Position numbers and translations under genes: made by a program
The notes under the pieces: generated by a model
What the model saw: only the letters and a program-made list of their open reading frames with translations
The model's database searches: none
Told to the model about the DNA's origin: nothing
NCBI GenBank assembly: GCA_012842605.1
Contig: DUSN01000048.1
Coordinates: 1-53,068, forward strand
Direction of reading: 5' to 3'
Length of the DNA: 53,068 nucleotides
Source: Clostridiales bacterium
Lineage (GTDB): Bacteria > Bacillota > Clostridia > Caldicoprobacterales > DTU083
Shown: in pieces, positions 1-8,991 of the stretch
Layout: the number at the start of each line of letters is the position of its first letter
How positions within the stretch are numbered: the stretch's first letter is position 1

Positions 1-1
1 A

Positions 2-499
2 AAGGTGTATTCCATAGATGTAGGATACGGGCAGCTGGCCTGGGAACTTAGACAGGACCCAAGGGTAGTTGTTATGGAGAGAACCAATATAAGGAATGTT
101 CGCAAGGAAGACCTTGACGATGCCCCTCAGGGTGCTGTGATTGATGTGTCCTTTATTTCACTGAGATTAGTTTTGCCTGTTGCATCCGGCCTGGTCACAG
201 ACAACAGCCATATTGTCAGTCTGATCAAGCCGCAGTTTGAAGTAGGCAAGGGCAAAGTGGGGAAAAAAGGCGTTGTACGGGATGCAGCACTTCACAGGGA
301 AGTGCTGGAAGAAATATTGAACTTTGCCCGAAATATAGATTTACAGGTATTAAACTTAGATTTTTCGCCAATAACGGGTCCTGAAGGAAATATTGAGTTT
401 TTAGCCCATTTTTACAAGGGCAGCCAGGACTATGAAGAAGCAGATATTCCAAAATTGATAGAAGTAACTGTCAGCAAGGCGCATGATTTTTTGTATTAG
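2..499 (+). CDS. tlyA: TlyA-family rRNA 2'-O-methyltransferase, C-terminal part
   Basis: This is the C-terminal part of a TlyA/hemolysin-A-type methyltransferase, which in characterised members methylates ribose 2'-OH of cytidines in 16S and 23S rRNA using S-adenosylmethionine. The reading frame is open to the left edge of the window, so the N-terminal S4 RNA-binding domain and the start of the Rossmann fold are missing. Visible family motifs are [12 protein letters not shown] (SAM-fold strand), [12 protein letters not shown] and KPQFEVG, followed by the usual VVRD segment. The first in-frame GTG is internal, not a start. The gene lies 12 bases before nadK and belongs to the common Clostridia tlyA-nadK-argR-recN string. 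Family assignment is firm; the exact rRNA target is family knowledge only. Confidence 0.9.
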   Translation, partial: KVYSIDVGYGQLAWELRQDPRVVVMERTNIRNVRKEDLDDAPQGAVIDVSFISLRLVLPVASGLVTDNSHIVSLIKPQFEVGKGKVGKKGVVRDAALHREVLEEILNFARNIDLQVLNLDFSPITGPEGNIEFLAHFYKGSQDYEEADIPKLIEVTVSKAHDFLY

Positions 500-511
500 G
501 CAGGTGATTGT

Positions 512-1366
512 ATGGTCAAGGTTGGAATTATAACCAATTTATCCAAAGACAATGAAGGGAAATGCACCAAAAAGGTTCTTCAGGGTATAATAAAGCGCAA
601 TATGCAGCCTTTGGTTACTTCTTCAGTTTATAATCTTTTTGAAACAGGCACCTTGCTGGGGGAGAAGGAATTATACCAGCTTTCAGACCTTATTTTGGTA
701 CTGGGCGGGGACGGAACCATATTGCATGCTTCCGGCAAGGCAGCTGCATACGGAAAACCGCTTGTGGGCATCAACCTTGGCCGCCTTGGATTTTTGGCAG
801 AAGCAGAAATGTCAGATTGTGATATGATCCTGGATGCTTTGCAATCCGGCTCATATTACATAGAAAAAAGAATGATGCTGGAAGCCCGGCTGTATAGGGA
901 AAAGGAACCTGTAAGAGTATTCCAGGCACTTAATGATGTGGCAGTTGCAAAAGGTTCCTTTGCCAGGATAATTCATCTAAACCTAAAGATTAACGGAGAA
1001 TTTGTAAACAATTACGCAGCTGATGGTCTTTTAATTTCGAGTCCTACAGGGTCAACTGCATATTCCCTCTCAGCAGGAGGACCCATTATTTATCCCGGAA
1101 TGGAATGCCTGCTTATGACTCCCATCTGTCCTCATACACTAACATCCAGACCAATCGTTACTGATGCTTCCTCAATAATTGAGGTTGAAGTAGTAGATAA
1201 GAACAGAGACATACAGGTAACCATAGACGGCCAGCAGGCTGTTGATCTTACCGAGGGAGACAGGATAATCATAAGCAAATCAGCATTGCAGACGCAATTG
1301 ATAAGGTTTTCCGGTTACGGTTTTTTCAATCTGCTGCGCAGCAAACTATCAGCACGCAAGATGTAA
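512..1366 (+). CDS. nadK: NAD kinase
   Basis: ATP-dependent NAD kinase (284 aa), making NADP in the cytoplasm. The diagnostic GGDGT motif sits at about residues 66-70 (LVLGGDGTILHASG), followed by INLGRLGFLAE, the NDVAV segment and the second glycine-rich stretch SSPTGSTAYSLSAGGP that contributes to the NAD site. Length is normal for the bacterial family. ATG start 12 bases after tlyA, with AGGTGAT as ribosome site. It is followed by a 53-base gap before argR with no clear terminator, so tlyA-nadK-argR-recN may be one transcript. No unusual substitutions were seen. Confidence 0.95.
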   Translation: MVKVGIITNLSKDNEGKCTKKVLQGIIKRNMQPLVTSSVYNLFETGTLLGEKELYQLSDLILVLGGDGTILHASGKAAAYGKPLVGINLGRLGFLAEAEMSDCDMILDALQSGSYYIEKRMMLEARLYREKEPVRVFQALNDVAVAKGSFARIIHLNLKINGEFVNNYAADGLLISSPTGSTAYSLSAGGPIIYPGMECLLMTPICPHTLTSRPIVTDASSIIEVEVVDKNRDIQVTIDGQQAVDLTEGDRIIISKSALQTQLIRFSGYGFFNLLRSKLSARKM

Positions 1367-1419
1367 TTAATTTTTTATATAAAATAAACAGGAATAATGA
1401 ATGGAGAGTGGGCTGGAGT

Positions 1420-1872
1420 ATGAAGTACGAAAGACATGCACTTATACTCAAATTAATCGAAGAAAAGGATATTGAAACTCAGGAAGAGCTGGCAGCGGAA
1501 CTTCGCAATAACGGCATGGATGTTACGCAGGCTACAGTGTCCAGGGACATAAAAGAGCTGCGGCTGGTAAAGGTAATGGGGAAATCCGGAAAATACAAGT
1601 ATGCCGTTATGGATAGAACTGAGCCTGAATTATCAGATCGTTTATTCCGGGTTTTTTCTGAATCTGTTATATCCATGGATCATGCAAACAATCTCATTGT
1701 AATAAAAACAATTGTTGCCGGCGCACAGGCAGCTGCTTCTGCAATAGATGCAATGAACTGGCCGGAGATAATCGGATGCATAGCAGGAGACGATACTATC
1801 CTGGTTGTTGTAAGAGAAAATGACCTTGTAAACGATGTTATGAAGCGATTTTCTAAACTAATGCGCAAATAA
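1420..1872 (+). CDS. argR: Arginine repressor ArgR
   Basis: Arginine-responsive transcription regulator (150 aa from the ATG used here). The N-terminal winged helix (residues 1-70) carries the ArgR signature TQATVSRDIKELRLVKV; the C-terminal domain contains the GCIAGDDTILVVVR segment, which matches the hexamerisation and arginine-binding region of the family. An upstream in-frame GTG at 1408 overlaps the GGAGAG ribosome site at 1403-1408, so ATG 1420 is preferred and also gives the usual N-terminus. No arginine biosynthesis genes lie nearby; placement between nadK and recN is standard in Firmicutes and reflects conserved order more than shared function. Confidence 0.93.
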   Translation: MKYERHALILKLIEEKDIETQEELAAELRNNGMDVTQATVSRDIKELRLVKVMGKSGKYKYAVMDRTEPELSDRLFRVFSESVISMDHANNLIVIKTIVAGAQAAASAIDAMNWPEIIGCIAGDDTILVVVRENDLVNDVMKRFSKLMRK

Positions 1873-1921
1873 GCCCGTTGCCATGAATGTTGTTCTTTCA
1901 TGCTAAGAATGGGGGGGTTTT

Positions 1922-3676
1922 ATGATTCGCGAAATTTCCATTCAGAACATTGCCTTGATTGATGATCTGACAATCAGCTTTGATGAAGGTTTTAATGTTC
2001 TGACAGGCGAAACCGGAGCTGGAAAATCCATCATAATTGATTCGGTAAACCTGGCATTAGGTGAAAGAGCAGACCGTGAACTTATACAGACGGGTAAGGA
2101 TTTTGCCCGGGTTGAGCTTCTTTTCTCATTGCCGGATGCAGACAGGATCAATGGGATTCTGGAGGACTTTGGCATTACTCCAGAAGAAGACGGCACCCTT
2201 CTGCTGATGAGAGAATTAACCTCCCAGGGAAAGAACTTGTGCAAAGTTAACGGTCGTTCGGTTACGCTGTCCATGCTGCGGGAAATAAGCAGGCATCTGG
2301 TTGATGTTCACGGGCAGCACCATCATCAGTCTCTTCTTTCTCCGGAATCTCATATTGATATCTTAGACAGATTTGGAGGGACTGAGCTTGCTGAACTTAA
2401 GTCAGAACTTCGCCATGCATATTTATCCTGGCAGGACATAAAAAAAGAAATAAGCAAAATACTTGGCTGGAATAAGGACGGAGAAAGACGGAGGGATATT
2501 CTTAAGTATCAAATAGATGAAATCGTAAAGGCTTCGCTAAAACCTGGTGAGGAAGATACCCTGCGCAAGGAACGGACAATCCTGCTCAACGCCGAGAAAA
2601 TAGCAACTATAGTAAATGATGCATATAATGCACTTTATACAGGAGGCAGAGGAACCCTGCCCATATTGGACGGCCTTGCTGAAGTAGTCAGCCAGCTGCG
2701 AAGCATACAGGATATTGACCAAACCCTGGACGATATAGCCGGACGCCTTGAAAACCTTCAATACACCATGGAAGATTCAATTCAGGACCTGAGAGTTTAC
2801 AGGGACAGTTTTGAATATGATCCTGACCGACTTGAACAGATAGAATCCAGACTGAATGAAATCTTGGTTTTAAAAAGAAAATATGGGAGTACAATAGAAG
2901 ATATCCTCAAGCTGAAAGCTGAAATGGAAGCAGAACTTGATGCCATTGATAACAGCCAGGAGAGACTTGAAGCATTATACAAAGAGAATGATGTTCATTA
3001 CAAAAAGGTTTTGAGGCTATGTGAAAAAACCACCGGCATGAGGAAAAAGTGTGCTGCATTTTTGGAAAAAGAACTGACCAAAGAATTGGCTTATCTTAAT
3101 ATGAATAAAACTGTTTTTAAAGTAAATATAGTATCCCCAGATTATAATGCCGGTGAAGATGCAGAAATAACCGGCGTTACGGAAAACGGGTGCGATACTG
3201 TGGAGTTTCTCATTTCACCCAACCCGGGAGAACCTTTGAAACCTTTGTCGAAAATTATATCCGGCGGTGAAATGTCCAGGGTAATGCTGGCTTTTAAGTC
3301 TATTTTAGGAGAACTTGATGAGATACCTACCATGATTTTTGATGAAATTGATGTAGGAATAAGCGGAAGAACGGCGCAAAAAGTAGCAGAGAAAATCGGC
3401 TCAATCGCCAGGAACCGGCAGGTAATATGCGTAACGCATCTGCCACAGATTGCTTCTATGGCGGACTGCCACTTTGTTATAGAAAAAACCGTAACAAACG
3501 GTCATACGCGGACTAATGTAACCAAGCTGAACTTAGCAGAACGAAAATATGAAATTGCAAGAATGATCGGGGGAAGCAATCTAACGCCCATCAGCCTGGA
3601 ACATGCAGGGGAATTGATAGAATCTGCGCTTCAGCACAAGGAATCCAGCATGCAAAACATTTCACAAAGCAGGTGA
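1922..3676 (+). CDS. recN: DNA repair protein RecN
   Basis: SMC-like ATPase of double-strand break repair (584 aa, normal length). Walker A GETGAGKS is at residues 29-36; a long coiled-coil region spans about residues 160-390; the ABC signature SGGEMSR and the Walker B segment TMIFDEIDVGISG lie towards the C-terminus, followed by the CVTHLPQIA H-loop region. It is expected to tether or load RecA on broken DNA in the cytoplasm. ATG start behind a G-rich ribosome site (GGGGGGG, 1911-1917). Followed by an intrinsic terminator, which ends the tlyA-nadK-argR-recN unit before spoIVB. Confidence 0.96.
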   Translation: MIREISIQNIALIDDLTISFDEGFNVLTGETGAGKSIIIDSVNLALGERADRELIQTGKDFARVELLFSLPDADRINGILEDFGITPEEDGTLLLMRELTSQGKNLCKVNGRSVTLSMLREISRHLVDVHGQHHHQSLLSPESHIDILDRFGGTELAELKSELRHAYLSWQDIKKEISKILGWNKDGERRRDILKYQIDEIVKASLKPGEEDTLRKERTILLNAEKIATIVNDAYNALYTGGRGTLPILDGLAEVVSQLRSIQDIDQTLDDIAGRLENLQYTMEDSIQDLRVYRDSFEYDPDRLEQIESRLNEILVLKRKYGSTIEDILKLKAEMEAELDAIDNSQERLEALYKENDVHYKKVLRLCEKTTGMRKKCAAFLEKELTKELAYLNMNKTVFKVNIVSPDYNAGEDAEITGVTENGCDTVEFLISPNPGEPLKPLSKIISGGEMSRVMLAFKSILGELDEIPTMIFDEIDVGISGRTAQKVAEKIGSIARNRQVICVTHLPQIASMADCHFVIEKTVTNGHTRTNVTKLNLAERKYEIARMIGGSNLTPISLEHAGELIESALQHKESSMQNISQSR

Positions 3677-3687
3677 AAAAGGAAAAT

Positions 3688-3713
3688 AAAGGGTAGAATA
3701 CCCTTTTATTTTT
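3688..3713 (+). terminator. Intrinsic terminator after recN
   Basis: Stem AAAGGGTA (3688-3695), loop GAA, stem TACCCTTT (3699-3706), followed by a T-rich tail. It lies 11 bases past the recN stop and separates it from spoIVB. Confidence 0.85.
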
Positions 3714-3728
3714 ATGCTTTTATTTCCC

Positions 3729-3756
3729 GTATAAATCATTACATTAAGGTTAACTT
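3729..3756 (+). promoter_or_regulatory. Possible sigma-F/sigma-G-type promoter of spoIVB
   Basis: GTATA at 3729-3733, 14 bases, then GGTTAACTT at 3748-3756. This resembles the forespore consensus GYATA / GGNNANANT with one mismatch and a spacing one base short. The position, 55 bases before the spoIVB ATG, fits, and spoIVB is a forespore gene in Bacillus. Short degenerate consensus, so this is only a candidate. Confidence 0.35.
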
Positions 3757-3811
3757 AAAATTATCATGCTTTTAAAATATTAAACTAAATGATTTGTGCG
3801 GGGCGTGTAGG

Positions 3812-5119
3812 ATGAGAAGATTAGTTACTAAAAAAATAATTGGAGTTTTATTGGCAGCCTTATTTTTAGCCTTTAATTACTCATCTGTTGTTCAGGATAT
3901 TGCCAGGTTCCCTTCAGAATTGCATATTTTTGAAGGGGATATCCAAATACTGGATTTTGGATTGCCTTTGCAGGCTAAAGTTAGAAATGAAAAAGAAATA
4001 GATGTACTGAAATTCAACGGAGACTCATTAAAGGACCGGCAAACTTTTGATATCAGCAGGCCTTTAGCTATTGAGCCTGTGAACCAGGGAAATGTAGCCG
4101 TTGACTTTATGCTTTTTGGCTTCATCCCTGTAAAAAGGCTTACTATAAATGTAACTTCGCCAAAAAAGCTGATACCCGGAGGAAACTCCATAGGAGTATC
4201 CCTGTATACCAGTGGTGCGTTGATAGTAGGCACCTCAGAAGTCACTGATGAGAACGGCATTACTCATTTTCCTGCCATTGATGCCGGACTGCTTCCGGGT
4301 GATGTTATTGAAAAGGTTAACGGTGTAACGGTTAAAGATGCTGATCATTTGTCAAAATTAGTAAACAAGGTAAAGGGCAAATCAGTAGAGTTGGAGTGCA
4401 AAAGGGATAACCGTATTTTTGTTACCAGGATTTTTCCGGTCAAAGATGCAACAGATTCCAAGTATCGTTTGGGATTATGGGTTAGGGACAGCACTGCAGG
4501 CGTTGGTACATTAACCTTTGTAGACCCGGATACGCAATATATGGGCGCATTAGGCCATGCAATTACTGATGTAGATACCGGTGCATTGCTGTCTGTTAAA
4601 AACGGCAAGATTTCCGAATCTACCATTATTGATGTAAAAATAGGAAAAAAGGGACTTCCCGGTGAACTGGTGGGGAATTTTTCAAGCAACAAAAAGGTAT
4701 TGGGCAGTATTATAAAAAATACCGCTTATGGAATTTACGGAAAAGCAAATCAAAGGATAACTAATCCGATATATAAAAACCCGATGCCCATAGCTTACCA
4801 GTATAATATAAAACCGGGAAGAGCTACTATTTTGACTACCATAGATGACAGCGGCATCCAGGAATATGAAATACAGATCCTGAAGGTAAACCGTCAGGCC
4901 TCTCCTAACCCCAAGGGACTGGTTATTGAAGTAACTGATCCCAGGCTGCTGGAAAAGACCGGGGGAATTGTGCAGGGCATGAGTGGAAGCCCTATAATTA
5001 TGGACGGGAAAATTGTCGGTGCAATTACTCATGTTTTTGTTAATGACCCGAAAAAAGGCTATGGAATTTTTATAGAATGGATGCTGGAAGAGGTAAATAA
5101 GATAATAGAAGACAATTGA
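3812..5119 (+). CDS. spoIVB: SpoIVB signalling serine peptidase (S55)
   Basis: Forespore-secreted serine peptidase that, in Bacillus, crosses into the intermembrane space and triggers pro-sigma-K processing by cleaving SpoIVFA. 435 aa from ATG 3812; an in-frame TTG at 3794 would add six residues without support. An N-terminal hydrophobic segment (residues 8-25) is followed by a PDZ domain (about 125-215: DAGLLPGDVIEKVNG) and the S55 peptidase domain. Visible catalytic candidates are His249 in ALGHAITDVD and Ser393 in GMSGSPI, with the conserved VTDPRLL segment upstream of the serine. It sits between recN and spo0A as in most endospore formers. Confidence 0.95.
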   Translation: MRRLVTKKIIGVLLAALFLAFNYSSVVQDIARFPSELHIFEGDIQILDFGLPLQAKVRNEKEIDVLKFNGDSLKDRQTFDISRPLAIEPVNQGNVAVDFMLFGFIPVKRLTINVTSPKKLIPGGNSIGVSLYTSGALIVGTSEVTDENGITHFPAIDAGLLPGDVIEKVNGVTVKDADHLSKLVNKVKGKSVELECKRDNRIFVTRIFPVKDATDSKYRLGLWVRDSTAGVGTLTFVDPDTQYMGALGHAITDVDTGALLSVKNGKISESTIIDVKIGKKGLPGELVGNFSSNKKVLGSIIKNTAYGIYGKANQRITNPIYKNPMPIAYQYNIKPGRATILTTIDDSGIQEYEIQILKVNRQASPNPKGLVIEVTDPRLLEKTGGIVQGMSGSPIIMDGKIVGAITHVFVNDPKKGYGIFIEWMLEEVNKIIEDN

Positions 5120-5145
5120 TTAAGTTATTTAAATTTTCTAAATAA

Positions 5146-5174
5146 GCAGGAATAATTCTGTATTTGTCGAATAG
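5146..5174 (+). promoter_or_regulatory. spo0A promoter: sigma-H-like elements overlapping a 0A box
   Basis: GCAGGAATA (5146-5154) matches the sigma-H -35 consensus RNAGGAWWW; after 11 bases, GTCGAATAG (5166-5174) matches the -10 consensus RNNGAATWW except for the last base. TGTCGAA at 5165-5171 is a perfect core 0A box and overlaps this -10. The match is seen directly; that Spo0A~P autoregulates through it is inferred from Bacillus and Clostridium spo0A genes. Confidence 0.7.
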
Positions 5175-5251
5175 GTAATATGTTATAACATAAATAGAAA
5201 TTATTGGTATTTTATTTTGTTTTTAACAAAAAATATAGGGGGTCATTTCAT

Positions 5252-6064
5252 ATGAGCGAGAGAATCACAGTACTCATAGCAGACGACAACAAGGACTTTT
5301 GCGATATAATATGTCAGTATCTATCAAAACAGGATGACATAGAAGTTGTTGCAGTAGCACATGATGGAGTAGAAGCTATTAATCAAATTCATAAGCTTAA
5401 TCCTGATGTAGTAGTACTGGATATTATTATGCCGCATATGGACGGGCTTGGTGTACTGGAGAGGCTCGGCAATGAAAATATAGAGAAATTCCCTAAAATA
5501 ATAATACTTTCAGCAGTTGGTCAGGATAAAATAACACAAAGAGCCATTGCCCTTGGGGCAGATTATTATATTGTCAAGCCCTTTGATTTGGAGGTATTTG
5601 TCAAACGCATACGCGAACTGACAGCCAATGACTTTACAGCTCCTGAACATTCACTCTCATCATCTTCCTTGATGCCAAATTCAAGCATTTTAGAATCCAA
5701 CAAAGAACGCAATCTTGAAGCAGACATAACAAATATTATTCATGAAATAGGAGTTCCAGCACATATAAAAGGCTACCAGTATTTAAGAGAAGCCATTTCA
5801 ATGGTTGTAAACGACATTGAGCTTCTAAGCGGAATCACTAAAGAGCTTTATCCCGGAATTGCCAAGAAGTTCAATACTACGCCCAGCCGGGTGGAAAGGG
5901 CTATCCGTCATGCTATTGAAGTTGCATGGAGCCGTGGAAGGGTAGAAACCATAAACAAGTTGTTCGGATATACTATTCACGACGAAAAAGGCAAACCCAC
6001 CAACGGTGAGTTTATAGCTATGGTTGCAGATAAGCTCAGAATGCAAACCCGCAAGGTAAAATAG
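5252..6064 (+). CDS. spo0A: Sporulation master regulator Spo0A
   Basis: Response regulator controlling entry into sporulation (270 aa). The N-terminal receiver domain shows the acidic pocket D11/D12, the phosphorylation site Asp57 in VVLDIIMP, Ser87 at the switch position and Lys109 in IVKPF. After a linker with serine-rich sequence (about 135-150), the Spo0A-specific effector domain contains the recognition-helix region [23 protein letters not shown] 5252 is chosen because AGGGGG (5237-5242) lies 9 bases upstream; a longer frame from 5204 has no ribosome site and adds a non-homologous tail. Transcribed from its own promoter with a 0A box. All hallmark residues are intact. Confidence 0.98.
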   Translation: MSERITVLIADDNKDFCDIICQYLSKQDDIEVVAVAHDGVEAINQIHKLNPDVVVLDIIMPHMDGLGVLERLGNENIEKFPKIIILSAVGQDKITQRAIALGADYYIVKPFDLEVFVKRIRELTANDFTAPEHSLSSSSLMPNSSILESNKERNLEADITNIIHEIGVPAHIKGYQYLREAISMVVNDIELLSGITKELYPGIAKKFNTTPSRVERAIRHAIEVAWSRGRVETINKLFGYTIHDEKGKPTNGEFIAMVADKLRMQTRKVK

Positions 6065-6118
6065 GTATCGCAGAAGTTATATATAGCAAGCATTTGTAGA
6101 ATCGGAGGAATAAAGCTT

Positions 6119-7447
6119 ATGAGAAAGAAAATTGCTTTTATCGGTGCCGGAAGTCTCGGCTTTACCAGAGGCCTTGTCAGGGATATACTTACTTTTCCTG
6201 CACTGGCGAATGCTGAAATTTCATTAATGGATATTGATACTGAAAGACTGAATTATGCAAAAAAAGCGGTAGAGAGAATTATTGAAGCAGGGAATTACCC
6301 GGTAATTGTTACAGCTACAACTGACCGTATTGAGGCAATCAGGAATGCTGACGGAGTTGTATGTACAATTTTGCAGGGCGGCGTTGATATCTGGAGATAT
6401 GATATAGAAATTCCCAAGAAATATGGCGTAGATATTAATGTTGGCGATACACGGGGGCCGTCAGGTATATTCCGTTTTCTTAGAACGGCTCCGGTTATGG
6501 TTTCAATTATAGAGGATATAAGCAGATATGCACCTAATGCAATATTCTTAAACTATACCAATCCTATGGCAATGCTGTGCAGAATTATGCAAGAGGTTCA
6601 GCCTGATGTAAAAACCTCAGGTTTATGCCATAGTGTGCAGGGTACGGCTGCAATGCTGGCACGCTGGATTGGTGCACCAATGGAGGAAATTACATATCAT
6701 TGCGCAGGTATTAATCATCAGGCATTTTTCCTGGAATTTAAATGGAATGGCAAGGATGCATATCCTCTTATTCGAAAAGCTATTACTGAGAATGAAGATA
6801 TTTATAACGAAGAACAGGTTCGCAATGAAATGTTTTTGGCATTGGATTACTATGTAACGGAAAGTTCTGGTCATAACAGCGAATATAATGCGTGGTTCAG
6901 AAAGCGGCCGGATTTAATAGAAAAGTACTGCACCCATGGTACTGGATGGAATCCCGGCGAATATGCCTATATTCTGAAAGAATACGAAAAGGGAGAAAAG
7001 ACATGGCGTGACAATTTTATTAAATTCCTTGAAGAACCTGTCAACCTAGAACGTGGTCATGAATACGCAGCTTATATTTTTAATGCTTGCTTTGGTGACG
7101 GCACCATGTATAAGTTTAACGGTAATGTGCGGAATTTTAACCTAATTGACAACCTGCCTTATGGATGCTGTGTTGAAGTTCCGGTATTGGCTTCCAGGAA
7201 AGGCCTTGAACCAATTCATTCACAACCACTTCCATTGCAAATTGCTCCATTAGTAAATACTTCTGCCTTGTGTGAGGAATTAGCAGTTAAAGGCTGCCTG
7301 GAAGGTAATCCCCGGTTAATTTATCAGGCAATATGCCATGATCCTTTGACTGCAGCAGTTCTCAGCCTAAGGGAAATACAGAGCATGACTGATGAGCTGT
7401 TTGAGAAAAACAAAGATTATCTGCCTCAATTTAAGCATTTGAAATAA
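6119..7447 (+). CDS. GH4 glycosidase, probable NAD-dependent alpha-galactosidase
   Basis: Glycoside hydrolase family 4 enzyme (442 aa). GH4 enzymes use NAD+ and a divalent metal to oxidise C3 of the sugar transiently during hydrolysis. Seen here: Rossmann loop GAGSLG at residues 9-14, [18 protein letters not shown], and the metal/catalytic motif CHSVQGT; the CHSV form is typical of MelA/LplD-type alpha-galactosidase and alpha-glucuronidase members. No signal peptide, so it should act on sugars already imported. Good ribosome site (GGAGGA) before ATG 6119. It interrupts the usual spo0A-steA neighbourhood and is followed by a terminator, so it is probably an acquired single-gene unit. Substrate is not settled by sequence. 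Confidence 0.85.
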   Translation: MRKKIAFIGAGSLGFTRGLVRDILTFPALANAEISLMDIDTERLNYAKKAVERIIEAGNYPVIVTATTDRIEAIRNADGVVCTILQGGVDIWRYDIEIPKKYGVDINVGDTRGPSGIFRFLRTAPVMVSIIEDISRYAPNAIFLNYTNPMAMLCRIMQEVQPDVKTSGLCHSVQGTAAMLARWIGAPMEEITYHCAGINHQAFFLEFKWNGKDAYPLIRKAITENEDIYNEEQVRNEMFLALDYYVTESSGHNSEYNAWFRKRPDLIEKYCTHGTGWNPGEYAYILKEYEKGEKTWRDNFIKFLEEPVNLERGHEYAAYIFNACFGDGTMYKFNGNVRNFNLIDNLPYGCCVEVPVLASRKGLEPIHSQPLPLQIAPLVNTSALCEELAVKGCLEGNPRLIYQAICHDPLTAAVLSLREIQSMTDELFEKNKDYLPQFKHLK

Positions 7448-7491
7448 ATAATCACGCAATAACTCATATGTTATGAAAAATCTGCATAAAG

Positions 7492-7523
7492 GCCTCAGGT
7501 ACTTGGTGCCTGAGGCTTTATTC
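7492..7523 (+). terminator. Intrinsic terminator after the GH4 gene
   Basis: Perfect 8-bp stem GCCTCAGG (7492-7499) / CCTGAGGC (7509-7516) with a 9-base loop, then TTTATTCT. Confidence 0.85.
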
Positions 7524-7612
7524 TAGCGTGTAATGAAACAAACTAATTCTATTGAAAAGCTATTTATCAATGGCATACATGGTACAAGATGCAAAGAAAG
7601 GAAGATAGTTTA

Positions 7613-8719
7613 ATGAAAAAATCCATCCAAAAACTGCGTAACTTTTATAATATGAAACCGGATGCTCCGATTTTTCAAACAGAATTTGGATTCTACAGCC
7701 TGGAAAGGTGGAAAAACGAGGGATACATAACGGATTCAACGGACTTAAATCAATTGTTTGGATATGATGCTGATCCACGCATTTCATTTTCTGAGCATGG
7801 ATGGTGCGAAGCTGCCTTTATGCCCATGTTTGATGAAGTAATAATTGAGGACAGGGGAGATTATGAGGTTGTGCAGGATTATGCGGGAAGACATGTTTTA
7901 TATTTTAAGAACAGACGCAGTGGATTTATGCCGGAATATTTAAAACATCCCGTAACAGATATGAAGTCGTGGCAGGAAAACTGCAAATGGCGTTTAGATC
8001 CTTCTTCACCTGAAAGATATGTTAATTCTGAGACTAAACTGAATTCTGTTAAAAAGAAGGAAGAGGAAGGCTATATTGTCATAGAAAATATGATCGGCGG
8101 GTACATGTTTCTTCGAAGCCTAATCGGTCCGGTGGATTTGCTTTATAAATTCTATGATGAACCTGAATTAATAACAGATTGCATGGAGACATGGTTTAAA
8201 TTAGCTGATGCTGTTACTGCAGTCCATCAGCAGTATGTAACTATCGATGAAGTGTTCTTAGCAGAGGATATCTGTTACAATCATGGTCCATTAATTTCTC
8301 CTGATATGATCCGCAAGTTTTTGCTGCCCTATTACCAGCAGCTGATAACTAATATAAAACGCAGACAGCTTGACAAAAAACGCGTACTCCATATACAAAT
8401 AGATACTGATGGCTTTGCTGACCCGGTAATTGATGTTTATAAGGAAATCGGCATGAACTATATGAGCCCTTTTGAAGTTGCTGCCGGCTGCGATGTTGTA
8501 CGCACTGCAGAAAAATACCCGGATCTGCTTATTCGTGGCGGATTCGATAAAAGAATACTTGCAGCAGGCAAAGATGCTATTGACAGAGAGGTTGACCGCA
8601 TAATGCCTGTATTAAAAAAGAGGGGAGGATATATTCCTTCTTGCGACCATGGAGTACCTGCTGAGGTAAGCTTTGAGAACTACATGCATTTTAGAAAAAG
8701 AATGCTTGAATTTGCATAA
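7613..8719 (+). CDS. Uroporphyrinogen decarboxylase-like (URO-D/MtaA superfamily) protein
   Basis: Member of the URO-D superfamily (368 aa) that includes HemE and corrinoid methyltransferases such as MtaA. Seen: HIQIDTDGFADP in the central barrel, RGGFDKR and the C-terminal PSCDHGVPAEVSFENY, the last being typical of the family branch of unknown function often found beside sugar genes. No haem genes are nearby, so a true HemE role is unlikely. ATG 7613 is chosen over ATG 7589 because AAAGGAAG (7597-7604) lies 8 bases before it. It stands between two terminators and is likely monocistronic. Function is not known; a methyl- or carboxyl-group transfer on a sugar-related or corrinoid substrate is only a guess. 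Confidence 0.75.
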   Translation: MKKSIQKLRNFYNMKPDAPIFQTEFGFYSLERWKNEGYITDSTDLNQLFGYDADPRISFSEHGWCEAAFMPMFDEVIIEDRGDYEVVQDYAGRHVLYFKNRRSGFMPEYLKHPVTDMKSWQENCKWRLDPSSPERYVNSETKLNSVKKKEEEGYIVIENMIGGYMFLRSLIGPVDLLYKFYDEPELITDCMETWFKLADAVTAVHQQYVTIDEVFLAEDICYNHGPLISPDMIRKFLLPYYQQLITNIKRRQLDKKRVLHIQIDTDGFADPVIDVYKEIGMNYMSPFEVAAGCDVVRTAEKYPDLLIRGGFDKRILAAGKDAIDREVDRIMPVLKKRGGYIPSCDHGVPAEVSFENYMHFRKRMLEFA

Positions 8720-8743
8720 TTGTATAATATATCAAAATCAAAT

Positions 8744-8770
8744 GGGAGTGATACTCCCTTTTTTTATTTT
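8744..8770 (+). terminator. Intrinsic terminator after the URO-D-like gene
   Basis: Stem GGGAGT (8744-8749), loop GAT, stem ACTCCC (8753-8758), then seven T and an AT-rich tail. On the minus strand the same hairpin lies just past the small ORF at 8789-8941, but with a poor T-tract. Confidence 0.85.
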
Positions 8771-8788
8771 TATAACTGGTATTTGTAC

Positions 8789-8941
8789 TCACCCCGGAAG
8801 CAGCAGATTTCCCTTATGCCATGCCTCTATTGTCTTTCTTTCATCCATATCGGCAGGTACTGCAGGCAGGCAACAGCATGTTTTTAGGATATATTCCCTT
8901 GTATCATGGCAAAGAATATATTTGTAAATCTTCATATGCAT
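8789..8941 (-). CDS. Possible small protein of 48-50 aa, unknown
   Basis: A 50-codon open frame (ATG at 8941-8939, or MKIYKY from 8935) on the minus strand in the gap between the URO-D-like gene and steA. The translation has a balanced, protein-like composition: a basic/aromatic start, a TCCC cysteine cluster followed by LPAVPADMDERK, and ending KGNLLLPG. A weak TACAAT sequence lies just upstream and the 8744-8758 hairpin lies about 30 bases past the stop. There is no convincing ribosome site. It could be a small gene, a gene remnant or chance; I recognise no family. Confidence 0.25.
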   Translation of the reverse strand: MHMKIYKYILCHDTREYILKTCCCLPAVPADMDERKTIEAWHKGNLLLPG

Positions 8942-8991
8942 AAATTGTAAATTTAAGCTAAAAATACTATTAATTTAACTTTAGGAGCTTG

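Noticed and set aside
8673..8927. 84-codon plus-strand frame past the URO-D-like gene
   Set aside because: It overlaps the URO-D-like 3' end, runs through the terminator hairpin and T-run, and has low-complexity, non-protein-like sequence.
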